43,389 nucleotides of DNA from Hyphomicrobiales bacterium (GTDB lineage: Bacteria; Pseudomonadota; Alphaproteobacteria; Rhizobiales; Beijerinckiaceae). Below are positions 42,388 through 43,389 of this stretch, one piece after another; the first letter of the stretch is position 1, and each line of letters begins with the position of its first letter. A program made the translations under genes and the position numbers. The DNA lies in NCBI GenBank assembly GCA_027484605.1, contig JAIXSR010000110.1:1-43389 (forward strand), given 5' to 3'. The notes beneath the pieces were generated by a model, which saw nothing but the letters and a program-made list of their open reading frames with translations, was not told the origin of the DNA and ran no database searches.

Positions 42388-43389
42388 ATGACCATCGATC
42401 CGCGCATCCTGGCGCTCAAGAGCGAGGTTTCCTCGTGGCGCCGCGACTTCCACGCCCATCCCGAGATCCTCTACGAGGTTCACCGCACCGCGAAGATCGT
42501 GGCCGACAAGCTGCGGGCCTTCGGCTGTGACGAGGTGGTCGAGGGAATCGGCCAGACCGGCGTTGTGGGCGTGATCCATGGCCGGAACGGCGCCGGCGGC
42601 CGCGTGGTCGGCCTCCGGGCCGATATGGATGCCCTGCCGATCGAGGAGGAGACCAACCTTCCCCATCGCTCGACCGTCTCGGGCAAGATGCATGCCTGCG
42701 GGCATGACGGCCACACCTCCATGCTGCTGGGCGCGGCCAAGCATCTGGCGACCACGCGGGAATTCGACGGCTCGGTCGTCGTCATCTTCCAGCCCGCCGA
42801 GGAAGGCGGGGCCGGCGGCAAGGCCATGGTCGAGGATGGCCTGATGACCCGCTGGAAGATCGAGGAAGTCTACGGCATGCACAACATGCCCGGGATGAAG
42901 CCGGGCCAGATCGCCCTGCGCCCCGGCCCGATCATGGCCGCGGCAGACCGTTTCATCATCGATATCGAGGGTCGCGGCGCCCATGCGGCCGCGCCGCATC
43001 TCGGGGTCGATCCGGTGCTGGTCGGCGCGCATATCGTCACCGCGCTGCAGAGCATCGCCTCGCGCAATGCCGATCCGCTTAAATCGGTCGTCGTCTCGGC
43101 CACGATGTTCCATGCCGGCAGCGCCTTCAACATCATCCCGCAACGCGCGCAGCTGACGGGAACCGTGCGGACGCTTGAACCGAGCGTGCGCGATCTCGCC
43201 GAGCATCGGTTGAAGGACATCGTGGCCGGCGTTTGCCGCACCTTCGGCGCTGAAGCCACAGTCGACTAGCAGCGCGGTTACCCGGCCACGATCAACCACC
43301 CGCAGGAAACGCAATACGCGGCGGATGTTGCCCGGAAGGCGCTTGGTGATGACCTCGTCAATGAGAATGTCGCGCCGATGATGGGCGGC
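42388..43389 (+). pseudogene. M20 amidohydrolase (hippurate hydrolase/AbgA-like) with in-frame TAG, 3' end outside window
   Basis: The first 293 codons encode a normal M20 peptidase/amidohydrolase. The N-terminal region has HAHPEILYEVHRTA, RADMDALPIEEET and the metal site MHACGHDGHT. The catalytic PAEEGG lies near residue 137, followed by the dimerisation domain GRGAHAAAPH. A TAG stops the frame at 43267-43269. The same frame then continues open to the window edge and encodes QRGYPATINHPQETQYAADV, which is typical of the family right after VDY. TAG therefore sits where a Tyr codon is expected. Family members are about 390 residues long, so some 100 would be lost, including the last metal-ligand region. 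It may be a recent nonsense mutation or a sequencing error. Confidence 0.8.

Noticed and set aside
43267-43269. Pyrrolysine or programmed amber readthrough
   Set aside because: No pyl genes are visible, alphaproteobacteria are not known to use pyrrolysine, and TAG sits at a normal Tyr position. A point mutation or sequence error is simpler.

Overview
The window is high-GC and gene-dense, and almost every gene is bacterial housekeeping, transport or catabolism. It looks like an alphaproteobacterium of the Hyphomicrobiales (Rhizobiales) type. The clues are a DUF2865 protein, an Irr-type iron control element (ICE) palindrome in front of an iron transporter, and many ABC and TRAP uptake systems. 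A bciA-type divinyl (proto)chlorophyllide reductase suggests that the organism, or a recent ancestor, makes bacteriochlorophyll. I see no insertion sequence, phage gene, rRNA or CRISPR array, and no gene-free stretch longer than 300 bases.

Left part (1-13.7 kb) is mixed chromosomal content. It holds the end of a TRAP transporter large permease, an anchored alpha/beta hydrolase, bciA, a small membrane protein in a lower-GC patch, tRNA-Gln(CUG), a DUF2865 protein, an Irr-box-preceded fbpAB ferric iron uptake pair without its ATPase, scoAB (3-oxoacid CoA-transferase), an AsmA-like protein, a Crp/Fnr regulator, tRNA-Phe(GAA) and a DHH phosphoesterase.

Middle part (13.8-31.4 kb) looks like one 17-gene divergent unit around a 154-bp control region at 17156-17309. 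Leftward run a peptide-type binding protein, a ketopantoate-reductase-like enzyme and an SDR. Rightward run a MarR regulator, a creatininase-family amidohydrolase, dppBCDF-like genes, a polysaccharide-deacetylase-family hydrolase, a cytoplasmic gamma-glutamyltransferase homologue, a DUF1028 protein and a second complete transporter set (DF, A, BC). Most junctions are 4-base ATGA overlaps. Two near-identical 16-bp palindromes flank the divergent promoters and are the likely MarR operators. I read this as a system that imports amide- or peptide-like compounds by two routes and opens them inside the cell. The substrate is unknown.

Right part (31.6-43.4 kb) starts with a NitT/TauT-type ABC transporter (binding protein, ATPase with an altered signature region, permease). 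Next is an SDR / acyl-CoA dehydrogenase / APH-fold kinase triad that matches the LvaD-LvaC-LvaA logic of 4-hydroxyacyl-CoA catabolism. Then come phnCDE1E2 (phosphonate uptake) with a strong hairpin between phnD and phnE1, a convergent PLP-dependent cystathionine gamma-synthase-family enzyme, and an M20 amidohydrolase. The M20 gene has an in-frame TAG about 100 residues before its expected end, and its frame continues to the window edge.
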